This document shows, piece by piece, positions 1 to 10,709 of a stretch of 64,000 bases of DNA (its first letter is position 1; each line of letters begins with the position of its first letter). A program made the position numbers and the translations under genes. This DNA comes from Micromonospora coerulea (GTDB lineage: Bacteria > Actinomycetota > Actinomycetes > Mycobacteriales > Micromonosporaceae). The stretch spans positions 1 through 64,000 of the forward strand of contig NZ_JAEMUW010000007.1 in NCBI RefSeq assembly GCF_016598485.1, given 5' to 3'. Below the pieces are notes generated by a model. It searched no databases, had not been told where the DNA came from, and was given only the letters and a program-made list of their open reading frames with translations.

Positions 1-3
1 CAG

Positions 4-43
4 CCCCCAACAGCAACCACCGACCCCCAACAGCAACCAGCGA
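4..43. repeat. Two copies of a 20-base direct repeat at the window edge
   Basis: Two adjacent 20-base units (4-23 and 24-43), each starting CCCCCAACAGCAACCA, differ at one base. They lie just beyond the sdhB stop codon. The array may continue to the left of the window. Function unknown; it is short, so it could be a chance duplication or the end of a longer minisatellite. Confidence 0.7.
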
Positions 44-45
44 AG

Positions 46-803
46 TCAGGAGCCCGGGGTGTCGCCCCGCTTGGCGGTGGCCGCGAGGTAGTCGCGGTTG
101 AGCCGGCCGATGGTGTTCAGCGGGATGCCCTTCGGGCAGACCGCGGTGCACTCACCGGTGTTGGTGCAGCCGCCGAAGCCGGCCTCGTCGTGCGCGTCGA
201 CCATGCCGATCACCCGGGTGTACCGCTCCGGCTGGCCCTGCGGCAGCAGCGAGAGCTGGGTGATCTTGGCGGCGGTAAAGAGCATGCCGGAGCCGTTCGG
301 GCAGGCCGCCACGCAGGCGCCGCAGCCGATGCAGGCGGCCGACTCGAAGGCGGCGTCCGCGTTGGCCTTGGCCACCGGCGTGGAGTGCGCCTCGGGGGCG
401 CTGCCGGTCGGTGCGGTGATGTACCCGCCGGCCGCGATGATCTTGTCGAAGGCGCTCCGGTTGACCACCAGGTCCTTGATGACCGGGAAGGCGCGCGCCC
501 GCCACGGCTCGATGTCGATCGTCTCGCCGTCGGAGAACTGCCGCATGTGCAGCTGGCACGCGGTGGTGCCGCGCTGCGGCCCGTGCGCGTCGCCGTTGAT
601 CATCAGGCCGCACATGCCGCAGATGCCCTCGCGGCAGTCGTGGTCGAAGGCCACCGGCTCCTCGCCGGCGAGGATCAGCCGCTCGTTGAGCACGTCGAGC
701 ATCTCCAGGAACGACATGTCCGGGGAGACGTCATCGACCTGGTAGGTCACCATCCGACCCTTGTCCTCAGGGCCGGACTGGCGCCAGATGCGCAGGGTCA
801 GGT

Positions 804-807
<4 letters not shown>
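46..807 (-). CDS. sdhB: Succinate dehydrogenase iron-sulfur subunit (SdhB)
   Basis: Iron-sulfur subunit of respiratory complex II, passing electrons from the flavoprotein to the membrane cytochrome and menaquinone on the inner face of the membrane. The 253-residue protein carries the three cluster motifs in the usual order: CREGICGMC plus a later Cys for the 2Fe-2S cluster, [12 protein letters not shown] for the 4Fe-4S cluster, and [12 protein letters not shown] for the 3Fe-4S cluster. Length is normal for the family. The GTG start overlaps the sdhA stop codon (sequence GTGA), so the two are translationally coupled. It is the last gene of the sdhCAB operon. Confidence 0.96.
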
Positions 808-2741
<1,934 letters not shown>

Positions 2742-2743
2742 GG

Positions 2744-3433
2744 TCAGGACACCAATCCGGTGAGTACGGCGAACGGGACCACCAGGTAGCCGGCGCAGAG
2801 CGCGACGGCCAGGACCAGCGCGCCGGTACGGGCGCGGCGCTCGCCCTTCGGCGACTGCTGGCCGAGGCTGCGGAACGCGCTGAAGGCGCCGTGGCGCAGG
2901 TGGAAGCCCACCGTGACGACGGCGAGGGTGTAGAAGAGCGTGACGTACCAGCGCTCCGGCGCGAAGTCGGCGACCACGTTGCCATACGGGTTGCTGGCGT
3001 CGCCTTGGGGGTTCAGGTGACCGGTGGTCAGGTCCAGGATGTGGTAGATCACGAAGAGCAGGATGATCACCCCACCCCAGCGCATCGTGCGCGCCGCGTA
3101 GCTGCCCTGGACCTTCTTGCGGTGGGCGTACTTCACCGGGCGGGCGGCGCGGGCGCGCCGGGCCAGCACGGTGGCGGCGACGATGTGCGCGACCACGGCG
3201 ACCGTGAGCACGGTCCGCTGGATCCACAGGTACCAGGTGTGGGGCAGCAGCGGCGCGCCGATGTCCCGCAGCCAGTGCGCGTAGTGGTCGAACGAGGTTT
3301 CCCCCGTGAAGATCTTCAGGTTCCCCAGCATGTGCACGATGAGGAAGAGCACCAGGAGGATGCCCGTCACCGCCATGACGGCCTTCAGGCCGACGTTCGA
3401 GCGAATGGGCGACCGAGTTTTCGTGATTACCAC
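2744..3433 (-). CDS. sdhC: Succinate dehydrogenase cytochrome b subunit (SdhC)
   Basis: Single membrane anchor and haem-binding subunit of complex II. The protein, 229 residues from this start, has about five hydrophobic segments beginning at [20 protein letters not shown], with His residues in or near them for haem. No separate sdhD is present, as in Bacillus-type complex II. I chose the GTG at 3433 because it sits eight bases after a TAGCGT -10 element (3441-3446) with TTGGAC at 3465-3470, which suggests a leaderless message. An upstream ATG at 3475 would add 14 residues and cannot be excluded. First gene of the operon, divergent from the LysR gene. Confidence 0.92.
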   Translation of the reverse strand: MVITKTRSPIRSNVGLKAVMAVTGILLVLFLIVHMLGNLKIFTGETSFDHYAHWLRDIGAPLLPHTWYLWIQRTVLTVAVVAHIVAATVLARRARAARPVKYAHRKKVQGSYAARTMRWGGVIILLFVIYHILDLTTGHLNPQGDASNPYGNVVADFAPERWYVTLFYTLAVVTVGFHLRHGAFSAFRSLGQQSPKGERRARTGALVLAVALCAGYLVVPFAVLTGLVS

Positions 3434-3440
3434 ATGACCG

Positions 3441-3470
3441 ACGCTAGGAGCAGTTTGATCAGTCGTCCAA
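3441..3470 (-). promoter_or_regulatory. Possible sdhCAB promoter
   Basis: Read on the minus strand, TTGGAC (3465-3470), an 18-base spacer and TAGCGT (3441-3446) resemble a housekeeping promoter. Transcription would begin at or next to the GTG at 3433, giving a leaderless mRNA, which is common in actinobacteria. Inferred by eye only. Confidence 0.4.
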
Positions 3471-3474
3471 TGCA

Positions 3475-3504
3475 TCGACCTCGCAGTCTTGATAGCCGTA
3501 GGCT
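3475..3504 (+). promoter_or_regulatory. Possible leaderless promoter of the LysR gene
   Basis: TCGACC (3475-3480), 18 bases, TAGGCT (3499-3504). The -10 ends six bases before the ATG at 3511 and there is no ribosome binding site, which fits a leaderless transcript. The -10 lies inside the palindrome at 3492-3506, so bound LysR protein would be expected to repress its own gene. Confidence 0.4.
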
Positions 3505-3506
3505 AT
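3492..3506. promoter_or_regulatory. LysR-type operator palindrome between sdhC and the regulator
   Basis: ATAGCC-GTA-GGCTAT is a perfect 6-3-6 inverted repeat. It contains the T-N11-A core expected of LysR-type binding sites (TAGCCGTAGGCTA) and has the ATAG-N7-CTAT form. It sits in the divergent region between sdhC and the lysR gene. That the neighbouring regulator binds here is inference from position. Confidence 0.65.
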
Positions 3507-3510
3507 GTAG

Positions 3511-4443
3511 ATGCAGCTCCATCAGCTCCGGTACTTCGTCGCGGTCGCAGAAGTACGACATTTCACCCAAGCTGCCGACCTGGTAGGCATAACCCAGCCC
3601 TCGTTGAGTAAGCAAATTCACGCCCTTGAGGCCGCCCTCGGGGCCCCGCTCTTCGAACGGGTAAGGGGCAACATCGCCCTCACCACGGCCGGCGAGGTGC
3701 TGCTCCCGTTGGCCAAGCGGATCCTCGCCGACGTCGACACCGCCAGCCGTGAGGTACAGGAACTGGTCGGGCTGCGCCGGGGCCGGGTCCGCCTCGGCGC
3801 CACCCCCAGCCTGGCCACCTCACTGGCTCCGCCGGTGCTGCGCCGGTTCCGCGACGCCCACCCCACCGTCGACCTCCGGGTGGAGGAGGGCGGCTCCCAG
3901 GACCTGGTCCGCGACCTGCTCCGGGGCGACCTCGACCTGGCGCTGATCATCATGCCGTCGGCGGGCGGCGACCCCGGTCTGCGCGCCGACCCGATCCTGC
4001 GGGAGAGCCTGGTGGTTGCCTCGGTGGACCCGGTGCCGGCCACCTCGGCCACCGGGGAGCTGCGCATCACCGACCTGCGCGACCAGCCCCTGGTGATGTT
4101 CCGTGAGGGCTACGACCTGCGCGACGCCACCCTGCAGGCGTGCCGGGACGCCGGCTTCGAGCCGACCCTGTCGGTGGACGGCGGCGAGATGGACGCCGTG
4201 CTCAGCTTCGTCGAGGCCGGGCTCGGCATCGCCCTGGTTCCCGGCATCGTGGTGGCCCGTCGCCCCGGCATCCGGGTCACCCGCCTCGCCCCGCCGGGCG
4301 TGCGCCGCACCATCGCGGTGGCCCGCCGCCGGGACGTGGTGCCCACCCACGCCGGCCGCGAACTGCGTCGCATCCTGTTGGACTACGTCCACTCCGCCAC
4401 CGCCTCCGACGAGCTGCCGCCCGGCGTGGAGCCGCTCTCCTAG
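3511..4443 (+). CDS. LysR-family transcriptional regulator
   Basis: 310-residue regulator with an N-terminal winged helix-turn-helix (MQLHQLRYFVAVAE start, then QAADLVGITQPSLSKQIHALE) and a C-terminal periplasmic-binding-protein-like effector domain from about residue 90. The start is the classic LysR N-terminus and directly follows a -10 element. It is divergent from sdhCAB across a palindrome matching the T-N11-A rule, so control of succinate dehydrogenase and autoregulation are the natural hypotheses; the effector is unknown. Its TAG stop overlaps the hrpA TAG stop on the other strand (shared bases 4441-4442). Confidence 0.92.
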   Translation: MQLHQLRYFVAVAEVRHFTQAADLVGITQPSLSKQIHALEAALGAPLFERVRGNIALTTAGEVLLPLAKRILADVDTASREVQELVGLRRGRVRLGATPSLATSLAPPVLRRFRDAHPTVDLRVEEGGSQDLVRDLLRGDLDLALIIMPSAGGDPGLRADPILRESLVVASVDPVPATSATGELRITDLRDQPLVMFREGYDLRDATLQACRDAGFEPTLSVDGGEMDAVLSFVEAGLGIALVPGIVVARRPGIRVTRLAPPGVRRTIAVARRRDVVPTHAGRELRRILLDYVHSATASDELPPGVEPLS

Positions 4444-7400
4444 CGCCCCTCGGCGTCGTCCATCGCCCGGTAGATCCGCTGCTCCGACACCGGGTACGGG
4501 GTGCCGAGAGCCTGGGCGAAGACGTTCACCCGCAGCTCCTCGATCATCCAGCGGATCTGCCGGACCGCCGCCGACTGCCGGCGGCTGGGCGGCAGCGCGG
4601 CCAGCATGTCCTGGTACTCCTTCTGCACCACCGCGACCCGGTCCTGCTGAGACTTGTCCCGCTGCGGGTTGCCCGCCAGCCGGTCCAGCCGGCGCTCGAT
4701 CGCGGTCAGATAGCGCAGCAGGTCGGGCAGGCGGGCGTAGCCGGTCTCGGTGATGAAGCCGGCGTGCACCAGCCCGGCGAGCTGCGCTCGGATGTCGGCG
4801 AGGGCGGCCACCACGGCCAGGTTCCGGGTCGCGCCGAGCCGCTGCTCCACCGCGTACGCGGCGGCGAGCACCCGGCGGACCCGATCCATCACGTCGACGA
4901 CCGTGTCCACCAGGTCGGCGCGGACCTTGTCGCGCAGCGCCGCGAAGCCCTCGGCGTCCCAGGCCGGGCCGCCCGCGTCGGCGATCAGCTTGTCGATCGC
5001 CGCGCCGGCCGCGTCCTCGATGAGCTGCTGCACCCCGCCGTGCGGGTTGCGGCTCAGCGCCAACTTCGCCTCGTTGGAGAGCCGCCCCTGAAGGAACTTC
5101 GCCGGCGACGGCACGGTCAGCCGGAGCAGCCGGCGGGTCCCCGCCCAGTGGGCGGCGGCCTGCTCGGCCTCCGAGTCGAAGACCTTCACCCCGACCGTGG
5201 TGCCCTCGTCCACCAGCGCCGGGTACGCGGTCACCGCGTACCCGGCGCGGACCTGCTCGATGGTGCGCGGCAGGGTGCCGATGCTCCACTGGGTCAGTCC
5301 GGTACGGGCCACCTCCGGCGCGGCGGCGGCGACGACCTGGCGTACCTCCTGGCGGAGCTGGCGTTGCAGGGTCGGCAGGTCCTTGCCCTCGGCGACCGGC
5401 TGGTCGTCCTCGCCGAGCACCCGGAAGGTCACCCGCAGGTGCGGCGGCAGCTTCGCCACGTCCCAGGCGTCCCGGGGAACGGTGACCCCGGTCATCCGGC
5501 GCAGCTGCCGGGTGAGCGCGTCGAGCAGCGGCTCCTCGCCGGCCGGCATCGCGGCCAGCGCCGCCCGGGCGTAGTCGGGCACCGGGACGAAGTTGCGCCG
5601 GATCGCCTTCGGCAGCGACCGGATCAGCGCGACCACCAGCTCCTCGCGCAGCCCCGGCACCTGCCAGTCGAAACTCTCGGCCGGCACCTGGTTGAGCATC
5701 GGCAGGGGGATGTCGACGGTCACCCCGTCGGTGGGGGTGCCCGGCTCGAAGCGGTAGGTCAGCGGCAGCGCCACCCCGTCGGCCCGCCACTCGTCCGGGT
5801 AGTCGGCCTCGTCCACCCCGCCGCGGCCGGCGTTGACCAGCAGCTCGCGGGTGAAGGTGAGCAGGTCGGGCCGCTCCCGGCGGGTCTTCTTCCACCAGGA
5901 GTCGAAGTGCCGGCCGGAGACCACGTCGGCGGGGATCCGCTCGTCGTAGAAGCCGAAGATCGTCTCGTCGTCGACCAGGATGTCCCGCCGCCGGGCCCGG
6001 CTCTCCAGCTCCTCGATCTCGGTCAGCAGCTTCTGGTTGTCCCGCCAGAACTGGTGGTGGGTCTGCCAGTCGCCCTCCACCAGGGCGTGCCGGATGAACA
6101 GCTCCCGGGACAGCACCGGGTCGATCCGGCCGAAGTTGACCTTGCGGGAGGTGACCAGCGGGATGCCGTACAGAGTGACCTTCTCGTAGGCCATCACCGC
6201 GGCCTGCTTCTTCTCCCAGTGCGGCTCGCTGTAGCTGCGCTTCACCAGGTGCTGCGCCAGGGGCTCGACCCACTCCGGCTCCACCCGCCCGGCCACCCGG
6301 CCCCAGAGCCGGGAGGTCTCCACCAGCTCGGCGGCCATCACCCAGCGCGGCGGCTTCCGGAACAGCGCCGAGCCGGGGAAGAGCGCGAACTTCGCCCCCC
6401 GCGCGCCCAGGTACTCGTGCTTCTGGGCGTCCTTGAGCCCGACGTGGGAGAGCAGGCCGGGCAGCAGGGACTGGTGCACCTTCGGGGTGTCGATCTCCTC
6501 CGGCAGGTCCGCGGCGGGGCCGCGCCGGCCGTCGCCGTCGCGCGCCGGTCGCCCTCCTTCCGGGGTACGCAGCACCTGGCGCAACTGGCTGACGATGTCC
6601 TGCCATTCGCGGACCCGCAGGTAGTTCAGGTATTCCGCCTTGCACATCCGGCGGAACGCGCTGGACGACAGCGCCCGCTGCTGCTCGCGCAGGTACCGCC
6701 AGAGGTTGAGGAAGGCGATGAAGTCCGACTCGGAGTCGGCGAACCGGGCGTGCGCCTGGTCGGCCTGGGCCTGCTTCTCCGCCGGCCGCTCGCGCGGGTC
6801 CTGGATGGACAGCGCTGCGGCGATCACCACCACCTCGGTCGCGCAGCCGTTGCGTTCGCCCTCCAGGACCATCCGGGCCAGCCGCGGGTCGACCGGAAGC
6901 TGGGCCAACCGCCGGCCCAGCGGGGTGAGTCGCTTCGCCGGGTCCGCCTCGGTCGGGTCGAGCGCGCCCAGCTCGTGCAGCAGGTTCACGCCGTCGGCGA
7001 CGTTGCGCCGGTCCGGCGGGTCGATGAACGGGAACGCCCCGATGTCGCCCAGCCCGATCGAGGTCATCTGGAGGATGACCGAGGCCAGGTTGGTCCGCAG
7101 GATCTCCGGGTCGGTGAACTCCGGCCGGGATTCGAAGTCCTGCTCGTCGTAGAGCCGGATGCAGATGCCGTCCGAGGTACGGCCACAGCGGCCCTTGCGC
7201 TGGTTGGCCGAGGCCTGCGAGACCGGCTCGATCGGCAGCCGCTGCACCTTGAGTCGGCTCGAGTAGCGGGAGATCCGCGCGGTGCCCGGGTCCACCACGT
7301 AACTGATGCCGGGGACGGTGAGCGAGGTCTCCGCCACGTTGGTGGCGAGCACCACCCGGCGCCCGGCGTGCGGGGCGAAGACCCGGTGCTGTTCGGCGGA

Positions 7401-8450
7401 GGAGAGGCGGGCGTACAGCGGCAGGATCTCGGTGCCCAGCAGCGACCGCTTCTTCTGCACCAGCTTGCCCAGCGCGTCGGCGGTGTCCCGGATCTCCCGT
7501 TCGCCGCTGAGGAAGACCAGGATGTCGCCGGGGCCCTCGGCGGCCAGCTCCTCGACCGCGTCGCCGATCGCCTGGATCTGGTCGCGGACGTTCTCCTCGT
7601 CGGCGTCCTCCTCCTCGGCCTCGGTCACCTCGACCAGCGGCCGGTACCGCACCTCCACCGGGTAGGTCCGCCCGGAGACCTCGACGATCGGCGCCGGCTG
7701 TCCCTCGGCGTCGGCGAAGTGCTGGGCGAAGCGGTCGGTCTCGATGGTCGCGGAGGTGATGATCACCTTGAGGTCGGGACGGCGGGGGAGGAGCTGGCGG
7801 AGGTAACCCAGGATGAAGTCGATGTTGAGGCTGCGCTCGTGCGCCTCGTCGATGATCAGCGTGTCGTACTGACGGAGCATCCGGTCGGTCTGCAGCTCGG
7901 CCAGGAGGATGCCGTCGGTCATCAGCTTGACCAGGCTGTTCTCGCCCACCTGATCGGTGAAGCGGACCTTGTAGCCCACCACGTCGCCCAGCTCGGTGCC
8001 GAGCTCCTCGGCGATCCGGTCCGCGACCGTCCGGGCGGCGAGCCGGCGGGGCTGGGTGTGCCCGATCAGCCCGCTGATCCCGCGCCCCAGCTCCAGGCAG
8101 ATCTTGGGCAGCTGGGTGGTCTTGCCGGAGCCGGTCTCGCCGGCCACGATCACCACCTGGTGGTCCCGAATCGCGGCCGAGATGTCGTCCCGGCGCTCGC
8201 TGACCGGCAACTGCGCCGGGTAGGTGATCGTCGGCACGGCGGCCCGCCGGCTCGCCAGCCGCGCCTCGGCCCGCGCCACGTCCGCGACGATCTCGGCGAG
8301 CGCCGCCTCACGGCGCTGCGGGTCGCGCAGCCTGCGGATCCCGTCCAGCCGCCGCTGGAGCCGACGCTCGTCGCGGAACATCAGAGCGGGGAGGCGGCGG
8401 TGCAGCTCGCGGACGGTGTCGGGCGCGGCGGGTACGGCTGGATTCTGCAT
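4440..8450 (-). CDS. hrpA: ATP-dependent RNA helicase HrpA
   Basis: DEAH-box superfamily 2 RNA helicase of 1336 residues, the usual length for HrpA. Visible motifs are Walker A GETGSGKTTQLP, DEAH in IIDEAHERSLNIDF, SAT in VIITSATIETD and motif VI QRKGRCGR, followed by the HA2, OB-fold and long C-terminal HrpA domain. HrpA homologues act on structured mRNA and on stalled ribosomes. It has its own ATG at 8450 and converges with the LysR gene with overlapping stops. The long antisense open frames over this gene are shadows caused by base composition. Confidence 0.95.
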   Translation of the reverse strand: MQNPAVPAAPDTVRELHRRLPALMFRDERRLQRRLDGIRRLRDPQRREAALAEIVADVARAEARLASRRAAVPTITYPAQLPVSERRDDISAAIRDHQVVIVAGETGSGKTTQLPKICLELGRGISGLIGHTQPRRLAARTVADRIAEELGTELGDVVGYKVRFTDQVGENSLVKLMTDGILLAELQTDRMLRQYDTLIIDEAHERSLNIDFILGYLRQLLPRRPDLKVIITSATIETDRFAQHFADAEGQPAPIVEVSGRTYPVEVRYRPLVEVTEAEEEDADEENVRDQIQAIGDAVEELAAEGPGDILVFLSGEREIRDTADALGKLVQKKRSLLGTEILPLYARLSSAEQHRVFAPHAGRRVVLATNVAETSLTVPGISYVVDPGTARISRYSSRLKVQRLPIEPVSQASANQRKGRCGRTSDGICIRLYDEQDFESRPEFTDPEILRTNLASVILQMTSIGLGDIGAFPFIDPPDRRNVADGVNLLHELGALDPTEADPAKRLTPLGRRLAQLPVDPRLARMVLEGERNGCATEVVVIAAALSIQDPRERPAEKQAQADQAHARFADSESDFIAFLNLWRYLREQQRALSSSAFRRMCKAEYLNYLRVREWQDIVSQLRQVLRTPEGGRPARDGDGRRGPAADLPEEIDTPKVHQSLLPGLLSHVGLKDAQKHEYLGARGAKFALFPGSALFRKPPRWVMAAELVETSRLWGRVAGRVEPEWVEPLAQHLVKRSYSEPHWEKKQAAVMAYEKVTLYGIPLVTSRKVNFGRIDPVLSRELFIRHALVEGDWQTHHQFWRDNQKLLTEIEELESRARRRDILVDDETIFGFYDERIPADVVSGRHFDSWWKKTRRERPDLLTFTRELLVNAGRGGVDEADYPDEWRADGVALPLTYRFEPGTPTDGVTVDIPLPMLNQVPAESFDWQVPGLREELVVALIRSLPKAIRRNFVPVPDYARAALAAMPAGEEPLLDALTRQLRRMTGVTVPRDAWDVAKLPPHLRVTFRVLGEDDQPVAEGKDLPTLQRQLRQEVRQVVAAAAPEVARTGLTQWSIGTLPRTIEQVRAGYAVTAYPALVDEGTTVGVKVFDSEAEQAAAHWAGTRRLLRLTVPSPAKFLQGRLSNEAKLALSRNPHGGVQQLIEDAAGAAIDKLIADAGGPAWDAEGFAALRDKVRADLVDTVVDVMDRVRRVLAAAYAVEQRLGATRNLAVVAALADIRAQLAGLVHAGFITETGYARLPDLLRYLTAIERRLDRLAGNPQRDKSQQDRVAVVQKEYQDMLAALPPSRRQSAAVRQIRWMIEELRVNVFAQALGTPYPVSEQRIYRAMDDAEGR

Positions 8451-8510
8451 GTCGTCGCCAAGAATAGGCAGCCGCGCGCCGAACCGCCGCCGGGTTACCG
8501 CTCGCCGGCC

Positions 8511-8541
8511 CCGCGGGCCCGGCTCGGCGCGCGGCCCGCGG
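8511..8541. repeat. Inverted repeat in the hrpA / deaminase divergent region
   Basis: CCGCGGGCC (8511-8519) and GGCCCGCGG (8533-8541) form a perfect 9-base inverted repeat with a 13-base loop, between the divergent starts of hrpA and the deaminase. It could be an operator or only reflect GC richness. The remainder of this 180-base gap shows nothing clear. Confidence 0.3.
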
Positions 8542-8632
8542 CGCCGGAGACCACGCCCGCGCGTGCCCTCCCAGGTCGGGGCCGTTCGGCGGGCTAGAGT
8601 GGCCGCCGACCGATGTGCTGGACGGGGACGGG

Positions 8633-9106
8633 ATGATCATGCGGGACACCGACCGGGCGCTCGTGCAGGCGGCCACCGCCGTCGCCAAGCTGCGCTGCCG
8701 CAGCGAGAACCACACCGTCGCCGCCGCCGCGCGGAGCGCCGACGGGCGGGTCTTCACCGGCGTGAACGTCTACCACTTCACCGGTGGTCCGTGCGCCGAG
8801 CTGGTGGCGATCGGTGCCGCGGCCACCCAGGGGGTGACCGAGCTGGAGACCATCGTCGCGGTGGGGGACCGGGGCCGCGGCGTCATCCCGCCCTGCGGCC
8901 GCTGCCGCCAGGTGCTGCTCGACTACTTCCCGTCAATCAAGGTGATCGTCGGGCCGGCGGACGAGCTGCGCGCGGTTCCGGTGGCCGACCTGCTGCCCGA
9001 GACGTACGTCTGGGCCGACCAGCAGGTGGAGCTGGCCACGGTGCCGCGGACCGGGGTCTGGCCGATGCCCGTGGTGCCCGGCAGCCGCCCCGCCGCCGAG
9101 GACTGA
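8633..9106 (+). CDS. Cytidine-deaminase-family protein
   Basis: Small zinc deaminase of the cytidine / blasticidin-S deaminase family. The active-site signature is present: CAE (Cys ligand and catalytic Glu, in GGPCAELVAIG) followed by PCGRCRQ (two Cys ligands), giving a three-Cys zinc site as in tetrameric enzymes. About 157 residues, somewhat longer than typical Cdd, with a C-terminal tail. I chose the ATG at 8633 because GGACGGGGACGGG precedes it; an in-frame GTG at 8615 and ATG at 8639 are alternatives. Substrate could be cytidine or a related base. It stands alone here, not beside nucleoside phosphorylase genes. Confidence 0.8.
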   Translation: MIMRDTDRALVQAATAVAKLRCRSENHTVAAAARSADGRVFTGVNVYHFTGGPCAELVAIGAAATQGVTELETIVAVGDRGRGVIPPCGRCRQVLLDYFPSIKVIVGPADELRAVPVADLLPETYVWADQQVELATVPRTGVWPMPVVPGSRPAAED

Positions 9107-9118
9107 CCGCGTCAGTCC
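9100..9118. terminator. Short hairpin over two convergent stop codons
   Basis: GGACTGAC (9100-9107), CGC, GTCAGTCC (9111-9118): a perfect 8-base stem containing the TGA of the deaminase gene and the TCA (TGA on the minus strand) of the YciI-like gene. No T-run follows, so it would be a hairpin-only terminator at best. Confidence 0.4.
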
Positions 9119-9468
9119 CCCGACGCCGCCTCCAGCATGGAGCGGGGAACCGGCACCTGCTCGAAGCGCACGTTGCCCTCCGGCACCATCCAGCTCATCA
9201 CCTGCGCGACCAGCCGCCCGGCCCGGACGGCCGGGTCGTTGGCGTACAGCTCGCGGGCCATCTCCGGGTCCACCGAGAGCACGGCGAAGCCGCGCAGCCG
9301 CTCGTCCTCGCCGAGGAACGGGCCGGCGGCGAGGAGCGCGCCCTGTTCCGCGAGGCCAGCCTGGTGCGCCAGGTGGGCGTTCTGCAGGCGGTCGATCGCA
9401 TCCAGCGGCAGCTCGGGCGGGTCCGTCGGGCGGACCAGGAGGACGACGGTGTGCTGGTCGAATCGCAT
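9112..9468 (-). CDS. YciI-like protein
   Basis: 118-residue soluble protein resembling the YciI (YCII) family: an N-terminal beta strand (QHTVVLLVRP), a helix with RLQNAHLAHQAGLAEQG, then GPFLGEDERLRGFAVLSVDPEMARELYANDPAV, the typical layout of this ferredoxin-like fold. YciI proteins are thought to be enzymes but few have known substrates. ATG at 9468. Converges with the deaminase gene; no operon partner is visible. Confidence 0.75.
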   Translation of the reverse strand: MRFDQHTVVLLVRPTDPPELPLDAIDRLQNAHLAHQAGLAEQGALLAAGPFLGEDERLRGFAVLSVDPEMARELYANDPAVRAGRLVAQVMSWMVPEGNVRFEQVPVPRSMLEAASGD

Positions 9469-9597
9469 ACCGCCAGCCTAGGGGGCGAAAACGCCCGGAT
9501 CGGCGGCTTGCGTCCGGTAATGGCCCCGTCCGGGGTGGATCCCGGGCCCGGGTCCCGGCCCGACCGGCCGCGACAACGCCCCATCGACGAATCCGAG

Positions 9598-9611
9598 TTA
9601 GGCCCGCCTAA
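9598..9611. promoter_or_regulatory. Partial second iron-box-like palindrome
   Basis: TTAGGCCCGCCTAA keeps the outer TTAGG/CCTAA of an IdeR/DmdR box but with a shorter centre. It lies ten bases upstream of the better box at 9622-9640 and may help cooperative binding, or be a relic. Confidence 0.4.
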
Positions 9612-9621
9612 CCGCCTCGGC

Positions 9622-9640
9622 TAAGGTAAGGCGATCCTAA
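9622..9640. promoter_or_regulatory. IdeR/DmdR iron box upstream of the siderophore importer
   Basis: TAAGGTAAGGCGATCCTAA matches the 19-base IdeR/DmdR consensus TTAGGTWAGSCTWACCTAA at about 16 positions. It lies 22 bases before the GTG of the first permease gene. Iron-loaded IdeR would be expected to bind here and shut off the operon. Confidence 0.8.
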
Positions 9641-9662
9641 GCCGAAAGGGCGGAGAACTGCC

Positions 9663-10709
9663 GTGACCACCGTCGCCACCCCAGCCGAGCGGGCCGTCGT
9701 ACCGGGCCGGCGGCGCGCCGGCCGCCGGACGGTGGTCACCGCGGCGGCGGCGCTGCTGCTGGTCGTGGCCCTGCTGGCCAGCCTCGCCCTGGGCAGCCGC
9801 CCGCTCGCCGTCGACCAGGTGTGGCAGGCGCTCACCGCCCCGGACGCCGGTGAGGCCACCACGATCGTCCGGGAGTTGCGGCTGCCGCGTACCGCCCTGG
9901 GGCTGGCCGTCGGGGTGGCGCTCGCCGTCGCCGGGGTGCTCTTCCAGGCCCTCACCCGCAACCCCCTCGCCGAACCGCGGATCCTCGGCATCAGCGCCGG
10001 CGCCTCGTTCGGCGTGGTCCTCGCCATCGCGGTCTTCGGCGTCGGCAGCCTCGCCGGATACGTCTGGTTCGGCATCGCCGGCGCACTCGCCGCCGGCGTG
10101 CTCGTCCTCGCCGTGGCCGGGGGGACCCGCGAGGGCGCCAGCCCGGTCACGCTCGCGCTGATCGGCGCGGCCCTCGACGCCAGCCTCGCCGCCGCGGTGT
10201 ACGCCCTGCTCAGCATCGACGCGCGCACCTTCGAGGAGTACCGCTTCTGGGTGGTCGGGGGACTCACCGGCCGGGACGTCGGCGTCGCCGCGCAGGTGCT
10301 CCCGTTCGTCCTCGCCGGGCTGGCGCTGGCCGTGCTGGTCGCCCGGGGCCTGGACGCGCTCGCCCTCGGCGACGACGTCGCCCGCGGCCTCGGTCACCGG
10401 GTCGGTTTGGTCCGCCTCGGCGGCGGCGCGGCCGCCGTGCTGCTCACCGGCGCCGCCGTGGCCGCCGCCGGACCGATCGCCTTCGTCGGGCTCGCCGTGC
10501 CGCACCTGGCCCGGGCCCTGGTCGGTGCCGACCACCGGTGGACGCTGGCGGTCTCCGCCCTGCTCGGGCCCGCCCTGCTGCTCGCCGCCGACGTCGTCGG
10601 CCGCCTGGTCGCCCCGCCCGGCGAGGTGCCGGCCGGGATCATCACCGCGCTGATCGGCGCCCCCCTGCTGGCGTACCTGGTCCGCCGGGCGAAGGTGGTG
10701 ACCGCGTGA
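9663..10709 (+). CDS. Iron-siderophore ABC transporter permease (FecCD family), first subunit
   Basis: 348-residue integral membrane permease of the FecCD/BtuC family with about nine or ten hydrophobic segments and the conserved segment RNPLAEPRILGISAGASFGV. It would pair with the next gene to form the channel for ferric siderophore uptake. The GTG at 9663 follows GGCGGAGAA and lies 22 bases after an iron box. Its TGA stop overlaps the next GTG. First gene of an importer operon in the order permease, permease, ATPase, binding protein. Confidence 0.93.
   Translation: MTTVATPAERAVVPGRRRAGRRTVVTAAAALLLVVALLASLALGSRPLAVDQVWQALTAPDAGEATTIVRELRLPRTALGLAVGVALAVAGVLFQALTRNPLAEPRILGISAGASFGVVLAIAVFGVGSLAGYVWFGIAGALAAGVLVLAVAGGTREGASPVTLALIGAALDASLAAAVYALLSIDARTFEEYRFWVVGGLTGRDVGVAAQVLPFVLAGLALAVLVARGLDALALGDDVARGLGHRVGLVRLGGGAAAVLLTGAAVAAAGPIAFVGLAVPHLARALVGADHRWTLAVSALLGPALLLAADVVGRLVAPPGEVPAGIITALIGAPLLAYLVRRAKVVTA

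Noticed and set aside
4140-8597. A 1485-codon open frame antisense to hrpA and a 941-codon frame at 3820-6645
   Set aside because: Both are products of strong GC bias in the third position of the real gene; translations are His/Arg/Asp/Gly-rich without domains, and hrpA is intact on the other strand.
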